DNA of 64,000 nucleotides from Lonsdalea britannica (GTDB lineage Bacteria > Pseudomonadota > Gammaproteobacteria > Enterobacterales > Enterobacteriaceae). Where the stretch lies: assembly GCF_002111595.1 (NCBI RefSeq), contig NZ_LUTN01000008.1, positions 1 through 64,000 on the forward strand, written 5' to 3'. Position 1 is the first letter of the stretch. Each line of letters begins with the position of its first letter. The notes under the pieces were generated by a model. It did not search any database and was not told where the DNA came from. It saw only the letters and a list, made by a program, of their open reading frames with translations. Shown piece after piece: positions 51,783 through 62,088 of the stretch. A program made the position numbers and the translations under genes.

Positions 51783-52632
51783 GATTTACGTTTTTCCAGC
51801 GTACGGTGGCGCAGTTGCACGTTTTTGCCTCTGGAGTGGAAGTAATCGGCCAACTGCTCGGCGATATATACCGAACGGTGTTTACCACCAGTGCAACCAA
51901 TAGCGACGGTCAGGTAGCTGCGATTGTTGGTTTCCAGCATCGGCAGCCACAGCTCAAGATAGCTGCGCGTTTGATAGATGAAGTTATGCACTTCGGTATG
52001 GCGATCCAAAAACGCCGCGACAGGTTTGTCCAGCCCGGTCATGGGTCGCAGCTTCGGATCCCAGTGCGGGTTCGGCAGGAAGCGAACGTCAAACACATAG
52101 TCGGCGTCAATCGGGATACCGTGCTTGTAGCCGAACGATTCAAACACCATCGTCAGCTCGCGTTCGCGCTTGCCCAACAGGCGGGCGCGCAGCATCTCGG
52201 CCAGTTCATGTACTGACATCTCGGAAGTGTCGATGATCAAGTCGGCGCGGGAGCGCAGCGGCTCCAGCAGATTATTCTCTTCGTCGATGGCGTTTTCGAG
52301 CGACAGGTTCTGGCTGGATAGCGGATGCAGGCGACGGGTATCGCTGTAGCGACGGATCAGCGTATTGCGGTCGGCGTCCAGGAACAGCAGCTGCGGCGAG
52401 AAACTGCTCGGCAGTCGGGTCAGCGCCTGTTCCAGCACTTCCGGCGTTTCCGGCATGTTGCGCACGTCAATGCTGACCGCCGCCGAGATATTCCGCGCCG
52501 CCAGGGCATTGGCCAGATCCGGCAGCAGAATTACAGGCAGGTTATCCACGCAGTAGAAACCCATGTCTTCCAGTGCGCGCAGGGCAACGGATTTGCCCGA
52601 GCTGAACGACCACTGACAATCATCAGCACCAT
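51779..52632 (-). CDS. rapZ: RNase adapter protein RapZ (5' frame disturbed as written)
   Basis: RapZ guides RNase E to the small RNA GlmZ, controlling glucosamine-6-phosphate synthase. The body from [21 protein letters not shown] to the end is intact, with the Walker B-like region, [18 protein letters not shown] and the basic C-terminal RNA-binding tail. The start [10 protein letters not shown] at 52632 is in a different frame. The break lies at 52602, where TTCAGGCTCGGGC has become TTCAGCTCGGGC, destroying the Walker A. One added G gives 284 residues, the E. coli length. Confidence 0.92.
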
Positions 52633-52697
52633 CTGACGACTCCCCCAGGCAGCGGAATGGTGAGGGTCTCGCTGCCACCGTTAGCTTATGTTAGTCA

Positions 52698-52754
52698 TCC
52701 GGCTTTCGCCGGAATTTTTACCGGACGCAGACGCTGTCTGCATGGCGTCCGGTA
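52698..52754. repeat. two hairpins between ptsN and rapZ
   Basis: CCGGC-tttc-GCCGG forms one stem at about 52699-52712, followed on the plus strand by AATTTTT. A second nested structure pairs TACCGGACG (52719-52727) with CGTCCGGTA (52746-52754), with inner stem CAGAC/GTCTG (52728-52732, 52736-52740). On the operon strand neither has a T-run after it, so they may instead stabilise or process the mRNA. Confidence 0.55.
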
Positions 52755-52793
52755 CTGTCATATTCTTTGTCTGGATACGCTTCGCCCTGAGGT

Positions 52794-53282
52794 TCAGGGT
52801 TGTTCGGCGCTATCCGCTTCGGTCATGATCTGATACAGCTCTTCGTCGCTCTGCGCACTCCGTAAACGGCGGCACAGCGCTTTGTCCGACAGCTGTCTGG
52901 CGACCAGCGCCAGCGTATTCAAATGGGTTTTACATTGTTCGGCGGGAACCAGCAAGGCAAACAGCAGGTCCACGGGCTGGTTATCAATGGCATCGAAGGC
53001 GACGGGTTGATCCAGATGGATAAACACGCCTACGGCGCTCAACGAGTCATCGTTCTCGAGCTTGCCGTGAGGAATGGCGATACCGTTGCCGATACCGGTG
53101 CTGCCCATACGTTCCCGCCCCAAAATGGCTTCAAAGATAATCTGTGAGGGCAGATTGAGCTGTGCCGCAGCGAGTTCGCTGATAATTTCCAGAGCGCGCT
53201 TTTTACTCTGGCAGCTTACGGCGTTGCGGGTGCACTCCTGACGAAGTACGGCGCTGAGTTGCATAATGGAATCGTTATTCAT
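52794..53282 (-). CDS. ptsN: nitrogen-regulatory PTS protein EIIA-Ntr
   Basis: The EIIA-Ntr output protein (162 residues) of the nitrogen PTS, linking nitrogen status to potassium uptake and other targets. The phospho-His lies in GNGIAIPHGKLEND. PTS EIIA type-2 fold motifs are present (FDAIDNQPVDLLFALLVP). The start MNNDSIMQL at 53282 is like E. coli; an in-frame codon seven residues upstream is less likely. Downstream of hpf. Confidence 0.97.
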   Translation of the reverse strand: MNNDSIMQLSAVLRQECTRNAVSCQSKKRALEIISELAAAQLNLPSQIIFEAILGRERMGSTGIGNGIAIPHGKLENDDSLSAVGVFIHLDQPVAFDAIDNQPVDLLFALLVPAEQCKTHLNTLALVARQLSDKALCRRLRSAQSDEELYQIMTEADSAEQP

Positions 53283-53381
53283 TTTATATTCACCTGACAA
53301 CACTAGGGCCTCCAGCTACCGAAACGGCGGCTCTTACCGAGCGGGCCGTTCCGGTCCCTGCGCCTGGAGGCGGGGCAATAA

Positions 53382-53669
53382 TCAGTGCTGCTTCAGTTTA
53401 TCCTTATGTTTGTTTAACTGTCGCGCCAGCTTGTCGATGAGAAGATCGATGGCGGCATACATCTCGCCCGCTTCTGATGTGGCATGCAGCTCACCGCCGT
53501 TAACGTGGATCGTGGCTTCAGCAATTTGCTGAATTTTTTCCACTTTCAGCACCACGTACACCTGATTAATGCGATCAAAATACTGTTCCAGCTTCGCGAA
53601 TTTGGTGTTTAAAAATTCGCGCAGGGCATCGGTAATGTCGACATGGTGTCCGGTAATGTTCAGCTGCAT
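53382..53669 (-). CDS. hpf: ribosome hibernation promoting factor HPF
   Basis: A short HPF (95 residues) that binds the 30S decoding region and helps form 100S dimers in stationary phase. MQLNITGHHVDITDALREF opens the beta-alpha fold; the C-terminus is Lys-rich (NKHKDKLKQH). It lies 24 bases after rpoN in the standard rpoN-hpf-ptsN-rapZ-npr order. Confidence 0.97.
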   Translation of the reverse strand: MQLNITGHHVDITDALREFLNTKFAKLEQYFDRINQVYVVLKVEKIQQIAEATIHVNGGELHATSEAGEMYAAIDLLIDKLARQLNKHKDKLKQH

Positions 53670-53693
53670 AGCGTCTTCCTTCTCAGTTCAAGG

Positions 53694-55127
53694 TCAAACC
53701 AGTTGTTTACGCTGGTTGGACGGTGGGATAGATAAAGACTCGCGATATTTGGCAACGGTGCGTCGAGCGACGATGATCCCCTGCTCGGAAAGCAGGGTGG
53801 TCAGCTTGCTGTCGCTGAGCGGTTTGGCGGGATTTTCCGCAGCGATTAATTTCTTGACCAACGCTCGGATAGCGGTGGACGACGCTTCTCCGCCGCTGTC
53901 GGTATTGACGTGGCTGGAGAAGAAATATTTCAGTTCGAAGATGCCGCGCGGGCTGTGCAAAAACTTCTGCGTCGTGACGCGGGAAATGGTGGACTCATGC
54001 ATTTCCACCGCCTGGGCGATATCCGCCAGCACCATGGGCTTCATGTACTCTTCGCCGTGGTCGAAGAAAGCCTGCTGCTGCTCGACGATACAGCGGGTGA
54101 CCTTCAGCAGCGTGTCGTTGCGGCTCTCCAGACTTTTGATAAGCCAGCGGGCTTCCTGAAGATGACTGCGGATAAACTGGCCGTCGCTGTCGCTGCGCGT
54201 GCTGTTGCCGAGCGCAGCATACTGCTGGTTGATTTGCAGTCGCGGCACGCTGTCGGTATTGAGTTCGACGGACCAGCGATCCTGCACTTTACGCACCAGG
54301 ACGTCGGGGATCACGTATTCCGATTCGCCGGTGTTGATGGACTGTCCCGGACGTGGGTCGAGCGACTGAATCAGCGCCAGAGCTTCTTTTAGCACGTCTT
54401 CTTTGAGACGGCTGGCGCGAATGAGCGTACGGAAATCGTGATTCGCCAGCAGAGCGAGATACTCGCTGACGATCAGCGTGGCTTCTTCCCAGCGCGGCAT
54501 TTTATTGTCGAACTGAGACAGCTGAACCAGCAGACATTCGCGCAGATCGCGCGAAGCCACGCCCACCGGATCGAAGCGTTGCACCCGTTTCAGGACCGCT
54601 TCCACTTCTTCCATCGTCAGCTCTTCGTTACCGACGCTGTCGCGAATTTCTTCCAGTGAGACGGTGAGATAACCGGTGGGGTCGACGGCGTCGACGATGG
54701 AGGTCGCGATGGCGGCATCGGTGTCGGAGAACGGCGTCAGCTCCACCTGCCACATCAGATAGTCTTGGAGCGATTGTGTCGTTTCGCCCTGATAGACCGG
54801 CAGCTCATCATCGCGGTAGTCGGTGCTGGTCCCGGAGGGCGTGCCCGCCGTGTAGATTTCATCCCAGGCGGCATCCAGCGGCAGCTCGTCGGGCATATCT
54901 TTCTGCTCCAGCGCTTCGCGGGTATCCAGCGCCTCGCTACTGCTGCTTTCTTGCGTCTCGACCTCTTCGTGGGGATCGGTTTGTTCCAGCAAGGGGTTGC
55001 TTTCCAGCGCCTGTTGAATTTCTTGCTGGAGTTCAAGCGTGGACAGCTGCAACAGGCGGATTGCCTGCTGTAACTGTGGCGTCATTGCCAGTTGCTGGCT
55101 AAGCCTGAGTTGCAAACCTTGCTTCAT
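53694..55127 (-). CDS. rpoN: RNA polymerase sigma-54 factor
   Basis: Sigma-54 (477 residues), used for nitrogen-controlled promoters. The N-terminal Gln/Leu-rich region I ([23 protein letters not shown]) contacts activators, an acidic region II follows (about 50-105), and the C-terminus carries the DNA-recognition RpoN box [10 protein letters not shown]. It probably serves the aapJQMP promoter found at 5124-5140. Confidence 0.98.
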   Translation of the reverse strand: MKQGLQLRLSQQLAMTPQLQQAIRLLQLSTLELQQEIQQALESNPLLEQTDPHEEVETQESSSSEALDTREALEQKDMPDELPLDAAWDEIYTAGTPSGTSTDYRDDELPVYQGETTQSLQDYLMWQVELTPFSDTDAAIATSIVDAVDPTGYLTVSLEEIRDSVGNEELTMEEVEAVLKRVQRFDPVGVASRDLRECLLVQLSQFDNKMPRWEEATLIVSEYLALLANHDFRTLIRASRLKEDVLKEALALIQSLDPRPGQSINTGESEYVIPDVLVRKVQDRWSVELNTDSVPRLQINQQYAALGNSTRSDSDGQFIRSHLQEARWLIKSLESRNDTLLKVTRCIVEQQQAFFDHGEEYMKPMVLADIAQAVEMHESTISRVTTQKFLHSPRGIFELKYFFSSHVNTDSGGEASSTAIRALVKKLIAAENPAKPLSDSKLTTLLSEQGIIVARRTVAKYRESLSIPPSNQRKQLV

Positions 55128-55172
55128 AAATAGCGCTAACTTCCCTTGGATAATACGAACGAAAATATGACG

Positions 55173-55898
55173 TCAGAGTCGGAAGCCTTCGCCCAGATAG
55201 ACACGTTTGACCTGTTCATTGGCCAATATATCCGCCGGTGATCCGTGGGCGATGAGATGGCCCTGGCTGACGATATAGGCACGTTCACAGACGTCCAGCG
55301 TTTCGCGGACGTTATGGTCGGTGATGAGGACACCCAGACCGCTGTCGCGGAGGTGTTCAATAATTTTCTTAATATCTATCACCGAAATTGGGTCCACCCC
55401 GGCGAAAGGTTCATCCAGAAGAATGAACTTGGGATTGGCTGCGAGCGCTCGGGCGATTTCCACTCGACGACGCTCACCACCGGAGAGAGATTGTCCCAGA
55501 CTATCGCGTAAATGAGCAATATGAAACTCTTCCATCAGCTCATTGGCGCGGTCCGCCTGCTGTTCCTGCGTCAGATCCTTACGAATTTGCAGCACGGCCA
55601 TCAGGTTATCGTAAACGCTCAACCGCCGAAAAATTGACGCTTCCTGCGGCAGGTAGCCAATGCCGCGACGTGCGCGGTCGTGCAACGGCAGCAGACTGAT
55701 GTCGTCGTTGTCGATAATGATGCGGCCTTCATCGCGCTGCACGATGCCGACGACCATATAGAACGTGGTGGTCTTGCCCGCGCCGTTCGGGCCCAACAGG
55801 CCGACGATTTCGCCGGAGTTAACCTTGAGGCTGACGTTTTCCACGACCTTACGGCCTTTGTACGCCTTAGCCAGATTTTCTGCGATTAATGTAGCCAT
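55173..55898 (-). CDS. lptB: LPS export ABC transporter ATP-binding protein LptB
   Basis: LptB (241 residues) powers extraction of lipopolysaccharide from the inner membrane with LptFG. Walker [17 protein letters not shown], signature [15 protein letters not shown], Walker [14 protein letters not shown]-loop [12 protein letters not shown]. It follows lptA by three bases and precedes rpoN. Confidence 0.98.
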   Translation of the reverse strand: MATLIAENLAKAYKGRKVVENVSLKVNSGEIVGLLGPNGAGKTTTFYMVVGIVQRDEGRIIIDNDDISLLPLHDRARRGIGYLPQEASIFRRLSVYDNLMAVLQIRKDLTQEQQADRANELMEEFHIAHLRDSLGQSLSGGERRRVEIARALAANPKFILLDEPFAGVDPISVIDIKKIIEHLRDSGLGVLITDHNVRETLDVCERAYIVSQGHLIAHGSPADILANEQVKRVYLGEGFRL

Positions 55899-55901
55899 GA
55901 G

Positions 55902-56479
55902 TTATTGCGTCGCTCGCTGTTGCGGTTTGGGGGACTTGGCCGGTGCGGTGCGCTGGCCGTTTTTGTCCTGCAACTGGGACGGAACCAGAACCGTTGTCAC
56001 ACGCTTGCCTTTATCGCTGAATGCTTGCATCTGCTGCTGCTTGACCAGATAGGTGATGCGATCGCCTTTGACGTTACTGTCCAGCTGTTCCAGATAGCGT
56101 CGCCGGTCAGGATGACGTTGTCTTTATCCAGCTCATAGCGCATTTTCTGTGAGTGGCCTTTGACCGGTTTGCCGTTGTCCTGCATCTGGTAGAACGTCGC
56201 CGGATTCCCGAATCCTTCGATGACTTCGCGACCTTGCTGGCCCTGAGGACGGGTGACGACGACTTTGTCCGCCTGGACCTTGATCGATCCCTGCGTGACG
56301 ATGACATTGCCGGTAAACGTAACGACGTTGCCCTGCATGTCTAAAGACTGCTGGTCGGAGTCGATGTGAATCGGCTGATCGGTATCGCCTGTCAGCGCCA
56401 ATACCGGCATGCTGGCGGAAAACAGCGAGCTGGCGATCAGCGCGTGGCGCAGTGCTTTATTGATTTTTTGGAATTTCAT
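55902..56479 (-). pseudogene. lptA: LPS periplasmic bridge protein LptA, one frameshift as written
   Basis: LptA polymerises into the periplasmic bridge that carries LPS to LptDE and is essential in E. coli. The signal peptide ends near MPVLALTGD, then the beta-jellyroll (IHIDSDQQSLDMQGNVVTFTGNVIV) continues to VILTGDA. There the frame breaks at 56097: GACGCCTATCTG has become GACGCTATCTG. One added C restores YLEQLDSNVKGDRITYLVKQ and a stop at 55904-55902, total about 192 residues. Because loss would be lethal, a sequence error is the best explanation. Confidence 0.93.
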
Positions 56480-57026
56480 AGGAGGTTTTTACCTTTTCGA
56501 TCAACTCTGCTGTCTTGTTGCGCAGATTTCCACGCATTTTTAAACCCTTGGAGGTAAAGCTGGCACCGTATAACGTCACTTCATCATCGGATGAGACGTC
56601 CTGAGTGATCAGGTTTACCTGGGCATTATCTGTTTTGACCCGTTCCAGCTGGGAATCCGTCGTCAAGCTGTTCATCTCGACATGGCCGTACAGATACAGC
56701 ATGCGGTCCTTAGTCAGTTTGGCTCGATCGGAGCGGACTGACCAGGTCGCGACGCCTAATTCGTTGTACATGGTGGCGACCGGCTGGGTGAACCAGGTCA
56801 GCTGGTCATTTTCGTAATATTCGGCTTTTTCAGTCACCAGCTTGTAGGCCAGTTTCCCCGTAGGGTCATACACCACCGTAAGGTTTTGCTGAGTGGTGTA
56901 GGTCGGCGCGTTGTTCTCCGATACCGCGGGCGTCGCGTCATCGCGGGTAGACGTCAGATTCAAGCCGATGAGCACCAGCGCGATCAGTGCCAGCAGGGCG
57001 GTCAGCCAGCGCTTTGTTTTATTCAT
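56457..57026 (-). CDS. lptC: LPS export protein LptC
   Basis: LptC (189 residues) receives LPS from LptB2FG and passes it to LptA. It has a single N-terminal membrane helix (about 7-25, WLTALLALIALVLIGLNLT) and a periplasmic jellyroll domain. It overlaps kdsC by four bases and lptA by 23 bases, as in related genomes. Confidence 0.96.
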   Translation of the reverse strand: MNKTKRWLTALLALIALVLIGLNLTSTRDDATPAVSENNAPTYTTQQNLTVVYDPTGKLAYKLVTEKAEYYENDQLTWFTQPVATMYNELGVATWSVRSDRAKLTKDRMLYLYGHVEMNSLTTDSQLERVKTDNAQVNLITQDVSSDDEVTLYGASFTSKGLKMRGNLRNKTAELIEKVKTSYEIPKNQ

Positions 57027-57589
57027 ATCGACAACCCTTTAGCCAACTCCAGCTTGTCCTGCGCCTGTAAAATCAGGTCGCAAATCTCGCGTACGGCGCC
57101 GCGCCCGCCAGCGGTGCGCGTCACATAATCCGAACGGGGCAACAGCAGCGGATGGGCATCCGCCACGGCGACGCTCAGTCCGACTTCCGCCATGACCGGC
57201 CAGTCAATCAAATCGTCGCCGATATAGGCGACCTGATGGGCCTCAAGCGCCAGTTTATCCAACAGCTCGCGGAAGGCCAAAAGCTTATCAGACTGTCCCT
57301 GATAAAGGTGAGAAATCCCCAGGGTCTTGCAACGGTCTTCCAGAAGCTTGGCTGAACGGCCGGTAATGATGGCGACGTCGATATCGGACGTCAGCAGGCA
57401 GCGGATGCCGTAGCCGTCCCGGACGTTAAATGTTTTCAGCTCTTCGCCCTGATTGCCCATGTAGATCAGACCATCGGACAGCACGCCGTCCACATCGCAG
57501 ATGAGCAGACGGATATCTCGGGCCTTGCCCATCACTGCGTCGGCGACGGGGCCGTAGCAGGTCTCGGTGTTCGGCGGGGTTTTACTCAT
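57023..57589 (-). CDS. kdsC: KDO 8-phosphate phosphatase
   Basis: A HAD-family tetrameric phosphatase (188 residues) making free Kdo for LPS inner core. Motif I ICDVDGVLSDGLIYMG with the two catalytic Asp, motif II ITGRSAKLLEDR, motif IV YIGDDLIDWPVM. It lies between kdsD and lptC. Confidence 0.97.
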   Translation of the reverse strand: MSKTPPNTETCYGPVADAVMGKARDIRLLICDVDGVLSDGLIYMGNQGEELKTFNVRDGYGIRCLLTSDIDVAIITGRSAKLLEDRCKTLGISHLYQGQSDKLLAFRELLDKLALEAHQVAYIGDDLIDWPVMAEVGLSVAVADAHPLLLPRSDYVTRTAGGRGAVREICDLILQAQDKLELAKGLSI

Positions 57590-57659
57590 TTCACGCTTGT
57601 CCTTGGTTTACAGCCGGGTTGAAGTCGTTGGGTCAACGCCAGGTGACGCGGTGGCTGGA

Positions 57660-58646
57660 TTAAACCACACCTGCCCGCAGCATGTCGTGCATATGCACGA
57701 CGCCGACCAGACGATCGTCTTTGGCGACCATCAGCGCCGTCACATGACGCGACTGCATCAGGTTCAGCGCATCCACGGCCAGCATTTGCGATGTCACGCG
57801 GATACCGCCGCCCGTCATGACGTCGACGATGCGCGCGCTGTTCAGATCGATATTCAGATCGAAAATACGGCGCAGGTCGCCATCGGTGAAAATCCCTTCG
57901 ATGGTGCCGTCGGGCGCGCAGATGGCGGTCATTCCCAGGTTCTTACGGGTGATCTCCAACAGCGCATCGCGCAGTGAGGCATCCCGGGGCACACTGGGGA
58001 TTTCATCGCCAGCGTGCATGATATCGTTCACCCGCAATAACAGTTTGCGGCCAAGTGCTCCGCCCGGATGAGACAGGGCGAAATCTTCCGCGGTAAATCC
58101 GCGAGCCTGAAGCAGCGCCACGGCAATCGCGTCGCCCATTACCAGCGTAGCAGTTGTGCTGGAGGTGGGCGCCAGACCCAGCGGGCAGGCTTCCTGCGAA
58201 ACATGAATGCAAAGATGGTGATCGGCGGCTTTTCCCATGGTGCTTTCCGGGTTGCCGGTCATGCAGATCAACGGGACGTGCAGACGTTTGAGCACGGGGA
58301 TCAGGGCCAGAATCTCATGGGATTCGCCGGAGTTGGAGATAGCGATCACGATATCCTGCGCGGTAATCATCCCGAGATCGCCGTGACTGGCCTCGCCGGG
58401 ATGCACGAAGAAGGACGGCGTGCCGGTACTGGCGAAGGTCGCGGCGATCTTGCAGCCGATATGACCGGATTTCCCCATGCCCATCACCACGACTTTGCCC
58501 GCACAGCGGAAAATCATCTCGCAGACGCGGGTGAAGTTGTCGTCGATATACTGATCCAATTGAGCCAGCGTTTCGCGCTCAATGGATAAAACCTGTTTCC
58601 CTGCGCTCTGGAAATCGAAATTGGAGGGTAGCTCAAAGTGTGACAT
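57660..58646 (-). CDS. kdsD: arabinose 5-phosphate isomerase KdsD
   Basis: Converts ribulose 5-phosphate to arabinose 5-phosphate, first step of Kdo synthesis. 328 residues: SIS domain (about 40-185, with MGMGKSGHIGCKIAATFASTG and SNSGESHEILALIP) followed by two CBS domains (about 210-325). It lies downstream of yrbG with 32 bases between. Confidence 0.97.
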   Translation of the reverse strand: MSHFELPSNFDFQSAGKQVLSIERETLAQLDQYIDDNFTRVCEMIFRCAGKVVVMGMGKSGHIGCKIAATFASTGTPSFFVHPGEASHGDLGMITAQDIVIAISNSGESHEILALIPVLKRLHVPLICMTGNPESTMGKAADHHLCIHVSQEACPLGLAPTSSTTATLVMGDAIAVALLQARGFTAEDFALSHPGGALGRKLLLRVNDIMHAGDEIPSVPRDASLRDALLEITRKNLGMTAICAPDGTIEGIFTDGDLRRIFDLNIDLNSARIVDVMTGGGIRVTSQMLAVDALNLMQSRHVTALMVAKDDRLVGVVHMHDMLRAGVV

Positions 58647-58678
58647 TCAAAACGTCCTGCGTTGCCGATAAGGTCCGG

Positions 58679-59641
58679 CTATGAAAAAAAGAACAGCACG
58701 GCGAGGTAAGCGATAAACGCGCACAGCAATAGCGCGCCCGCGCCCTGACCGATGCACCGTTTCTGGCGTAGGCACAGTGCCGCCAGCAGTACGCTGGCTC
58801 CCAGCATCACCCAGTAGTCGCGGCTGAACGCCAGTGGGTTCACTGACCCCGGGGAAAGCAGCGCCGGTACGCCCAGCACAATGCCGATGTTGAAAATATT
58901 GGAACCGATCAGGTTGCCCAGCGCGATGTCGTCTTCTTTCTTCAGCGTGCCGACGATAGCGGTGGCGAGTTCGGGCAGGCTGGTGCCGATGGCTAGCACC
59001 GTCAGACCGATAGTTAATTCGCTAATATTAAAGCTGCGGGCGATCACCGTGGCGTTGTCCACGACGATGCGGGTCGCCATGGGCAGAATGATGACGCCTA
59101 ACACCAGCCACAGTAAGGCGACGGTCGAGTTATTGTCGCGCGGCAGCTCATCCATCTGCTCGCGCGTCAGGCTATCCACGCCCGCCTGTTGGGCGGTGCG
59201 AGCCATGCGCAGTATCATCGTGATCGAGACCGCGGCTGACAGCAGCAGTATCACGCCGTCCAGTCGGCTGAGGTCATGGTCGAGCAGCAAGACGCCGCAC
59301 AACGCCGTGACGATCAACATCAGCGGCAGTTCCCGACGCACCAAGACCGAATGGAAGGTCAGCGGGCGAATTAATGTGGCGCTGCCGAGGATCAGCAGAA
59401 TGTTGGCGATGTTGGAGCCGAGCACATTGCCCACCGCCATATCTATCTGATGATTCAGCGCTGCGGTGACCGAAACCATCAGCTCCGGCAACGAGGTACC
59501 GAGCCCGACAATCGTAATGCCGATCATCATCGGTGGAATGCCGAAGGAGCGGGCCAACACGGCGGCACCGTAAACCAGTCGGTCGGCACCATAAACCAGC
59601 AGAATCAAACCAACAATCAAGAGTACTGTCGCAAAAAGCAT
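58679..59641 (-). CDS. yrbG: calcium/sodium antiporter YrbG
   Basis: A CaCA-family cation exchanger (320 residues) with about ten membrane helices and the two inverted alpha repeats, VGLGTSLPELMVSVTAAL and LAIGTSLPELATAIVGTL. Its physiological role is unclear. It is divergent from mlaF and heads yrbG-kdsDC-lptCAB. Confidence 0.95.
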   Translation of the reverse strand: MLFATVLLIVGLILLVYGADRLVYGAAVLARSFGIPPMMIGITIVGLGTSLPELMVSVTAALNHQIDMAVGNVLGSNIANILLILGSATLIRPLTFHSVLVRRELPLMLIVTALCGVLLLDHDLSRLDGVILLLSAAVSITMILRMARTAQQAGVDSLTREQMDELPRDNNSTVALLWLVLGVIILPMATRIVVDNATVIARSFNISELTIGLTVLAIGTSLPELATAIVGTLKKEDDIALGNLIGSNIFNIGIVLGVPALLSPGSVNPLAFSRDYWVMLGASVLLAALCLRQKRCIGQGAGALLLCAFIAYLAVLFFFS

Positions 59642-59915
59642 GCAGCGTCCTTTATTCAGGTATAATCACCGGTTTATTGGCGCACAAACCAGTATTTTTT
59701 GGACGAAGAGTGAACAAGAAAGTCATTTTTCATCTTTGGCGCTAATTTTGACTGTGTAGTGTGAAAAAGTAAAACCAATGGCAACTTTGGTCACGAATTA
59801 GTGATGGCCGTTTGTCACAGTGAATGCCTGATGCGTCATCCGGCGTGGAAGGACGGTTCAACATACGGTCTTAATGCTGATGACTGCGCCGCTCGCGCAG
59901 TCGGAAAGGAAACAT

Positions 59916-60731
59916 ATGATGAATCCCGAAGTCTCTAACCTGGTTGAAGTTCGCGGGCTCAGTTTTCGCCGGGGAAATCGGCAGATTTTCACCGATATTT
60001 CCCTGAACGTTCCCAAACGCAAAGTGACGGCCATCATGGGGCCGTCCGGCATCGGCAAAACCACGCTGTTGCGCCTCATCGGCGGACAGCTGCCGCCGGA
60101 TCAGGGGCAAATCTGGTTCGACGGCGAAAACATTCCTGCGCTTTCCCGTTCCGGCCTGTACGAAGCCCGTAAAAAGATGAGCATGCTGTTCCAGTCCGGC
60201 GCGCTGTTTACCGACCTCAACGTATTCGATAACGTCGCCTGGCCGCTGCGCGAGCACAGCCAACTGCCGCCGGAACTGTTGCACACCATTGTGATGATGA
60301 AACTCGAAGCGGTGGGGTTGCGTGGAGCGGCCTCTCTAATGCCGTCCGAATTGTCCGGCGGGATGGCGCGACGTGCGGCGCTGGCGCGAGCCATCGCGCT
60401 CGACCCGCAGCTGATCATGTTTGACGAACCGTTTGTGGGGCAGGACCCCATTACCATGGGCGTGCTGGTCAAACTGATCGATGAACTGAATCATGCGCTC
60501 GGTGTCACTTGTATTGTGGTTTCGCACGATGTGCCCGAAGTGTTGAGCATCGCGGACTATGCCTACATCATTGCCGATCAGCACGTCATTGCCGAAGGCA
60601 CGCCGAACGATTTGCAGCAGAACGCCGACCCCCGTGTCCGCCAGTTCCTGGACGGTATTGCCGACGGGCCGGTGCCTTTCCGCTATCCTGCGGGAGATTA
60701 CACACGCGAGCTGTTGGAAGCAGGGAGTTAA
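59916..60731 (+). CDS. mlaF: Mla phospholipid transport ATP-binding protein MlaF
   Basis: MlaF (271 residues) energises phospholipid movement that maintains outer-membrane asymmetry. Walker [15 protein letters not shown], signature [15 protein letters not shown], Walker [13 protein letters not shown], and the C-terminal extension that holds the MlaB partner. ATG 59916 follows AAAGGA; ATG 59919 is an alternative one codon later. First of mlaFEDCB. Confidence 0.97.
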   Translation: MMNPEVSNLVEVRGLSFRRGNRQIFTDISLNVPKRKVTAIMGPSGIGKTTLLRLIGGQLPPDQGQIWFDGENIPALSRSGLYEARKKMSMLFQSGALFTDLNVFDNVAWPLREHSQLPPELLHTIVMMKLEAVGLRGAASLMPSELSGGMARRAALARAIALDPQLIMFDEPFVGQDPITMGVLVKLIDELNHALGVTCIVVSHDVPEVLSIADYAYIIADQHVIAEGTPNDLQQNADPRVRQFLDGIADGPVPFRYPAGDYTRELLEAGS

Positions 60732-60738
60732 TTTATTC

Positions 60739-61521
60739 ATGCTATTTCAGGCATTAGCGTCTTTTGGACGCGTCGGCATTAACGTTTGCACGTCGTTCGG
60801 ACGCGCGGGACTCATGCTGTTCAATGCGCTGGTGGGAAAACCGGAGCTCGCCAGACAATGGCCGCTGTTGCGCCGCCAGCTGTACAGCGTGGGCGTACAA
60901 TCGCTGTTGATCATCGTGGTGTCCGGTCTCTTTATCGGTATGGTGCTGGGCCTGCAGGGGTATCTGGTGCTCACGACCTATAGCGCGGAAGCCAGCCTCG
61001 GCATGATTGTCGCGCTATCGCTGCTGCGTGAGCTGGGACCGGTGGTGACCGCGTTGTTGTTCGCAGGTCGCGCTGGATCGGCGCTGACCGCGGAAATCGG
61101 CCTGATGAAGGCTACCGAGCAGTTGTCCAGCATGGAAATGATGGCGGTCGACCCGTTACGTCGCGTTGTCGCGCCGCGTTTCTGGGCCGGGGTGATCAGC
61201 ATGCCGCTGCTGACGGTGATTTTTGTCGCTGTGGGCGTGTGGGGCGGCTCGTTGGTGGGCGTGGACTGGAAAGGCATCGATAGCGGCTTTTTCTGGTCGG
61301 CTTTGCAAGGCGCCGTCGAGTGGCGGCTGGATATCGTAAACTGCCTGCTCAAAAGCGTGGCCTTTGCGATTACCGTAACCTGGATCGCTTTGTTTAATGG
61401 TTATGACGCGATCCCGACGTCAGAGGGGATTAGCCGTGCAACGACGCGTACCGTCGTGCATTCATCGCTGGCGGTTCTGGGATTGGATTTTTTGCTGACG
61501 GCACTGATGTTTGGGAACTAA
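60739..61521 (+). CDS. mlaE: Mla phospholipid transport permease MlaE
   Basis: A 260-residue permease with about five membrane helices and the conserved segment [20 protein letters not shown]. It forms the dimeric membrane part of MlaFEDB. The start [10 protein letters not shown] at 60739 gives the E. coli length; upstream in-frame codons lie inside mlaF. Confidence 0.97.
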   Translation: MLFQALASFGRVGINVCTSFGRAGLMLFNALVGKPELARQWPLLRRQLYSVGVQSLLIIVVSGLFIGMVLGLQGYLVLTTYSAEASLGMIVALSLLRELGPVVTALLFAGRAGSALTAEIGLMKATEQLSSMEMMAVDPLRRVVAPRFWAGVISMPLLTVIFVAVGVWGGSLVGVDWKGIDSGFFWSALQGAVEWRLDIVNCLLKSVAFAITVTWIALFNGYDAIPTSEGISRATTRTVVHSSLAVLGLDFLLTALMFGN

Positions 61522-61524
61522 GTG

Positions 61525-62076
61525 ATGCAAACGAAGAAACATGAAATCTGGGTCGGCGTATTCATGCTGATTGCGCTGGGCGCCATTATCTTTATCTGTC
61601 TGAAAGTGGCCGATTTGAACACGTTGGGGCACCAGCAGACGTACCGTTTGACGGCGACGTTCGATAATATCGGCGGTCTGAAAGCGCGTTCGCCGGTGAA
61701 AATCGGCGGTGTCGTGATTGGCCGCGTGGACAGCATCGATCTGGATCAGAAAACGTATTTGCCGCGGGTCACGATGGAGATCGATAAGCGTTACGACCGC
61801 ATTCCGGACACCAGTTCGCTGGCCATCCGCACATCGGGCCTGCTGGGTGAACAGTATCTGGCGCTGAATATGGGCTTCGAAGATCCCGAGATGGGGACGT
61901 CTATCCTGAAGGACGGCGGCACGATCCAGGACACTAAATCGGCGATGGTGCTGGAAGACCTGATTGGACAGTTCCTGTACAAGAGCGGCGGCAGCAATGA
62001 CCATGCTGAGCAGAACGGCAGCGCGCCAGCGGCCGCTCCGGAATCCCAGAATTCCCCCGTGACTCCACATTCTTAA
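61525..62076 (+). CDS. mlaD: Mla MCE-domain protein MlaD
   Basis: MlaD (183 residues) is anchored by one N-terminal helix (about 9-27) and forms a periplasmic hexameric ring with a lipid pore. MCE domain FDNIGGLKARSPVKIGGVVIG, then RTSGLLGEQYLALN; Ala/Pro-rich tail. ATG 61525 lies three bases after the mlaE stop; a GTG directly before it is less likely. Confidence 0.97.
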   Translation: MQTKKHEIWVGVFMLIALGAIIFICLKVADLNTLGHQQTYRLTATFDNIGGLKARSPVKIGGVVIGRVDSIDLDQKTYLPRVTMEIDKRYDRIPDTSSLAIRTSGLLGEQYLALNMGFEDPEMGTSILKDGGTIQDTKSAMVLEDLIGQFLYKSGGSNDHAEQNGSAPAAAPESQNSPVTPHS

Positions 62077-62088
62077 GAGGATACCTGC

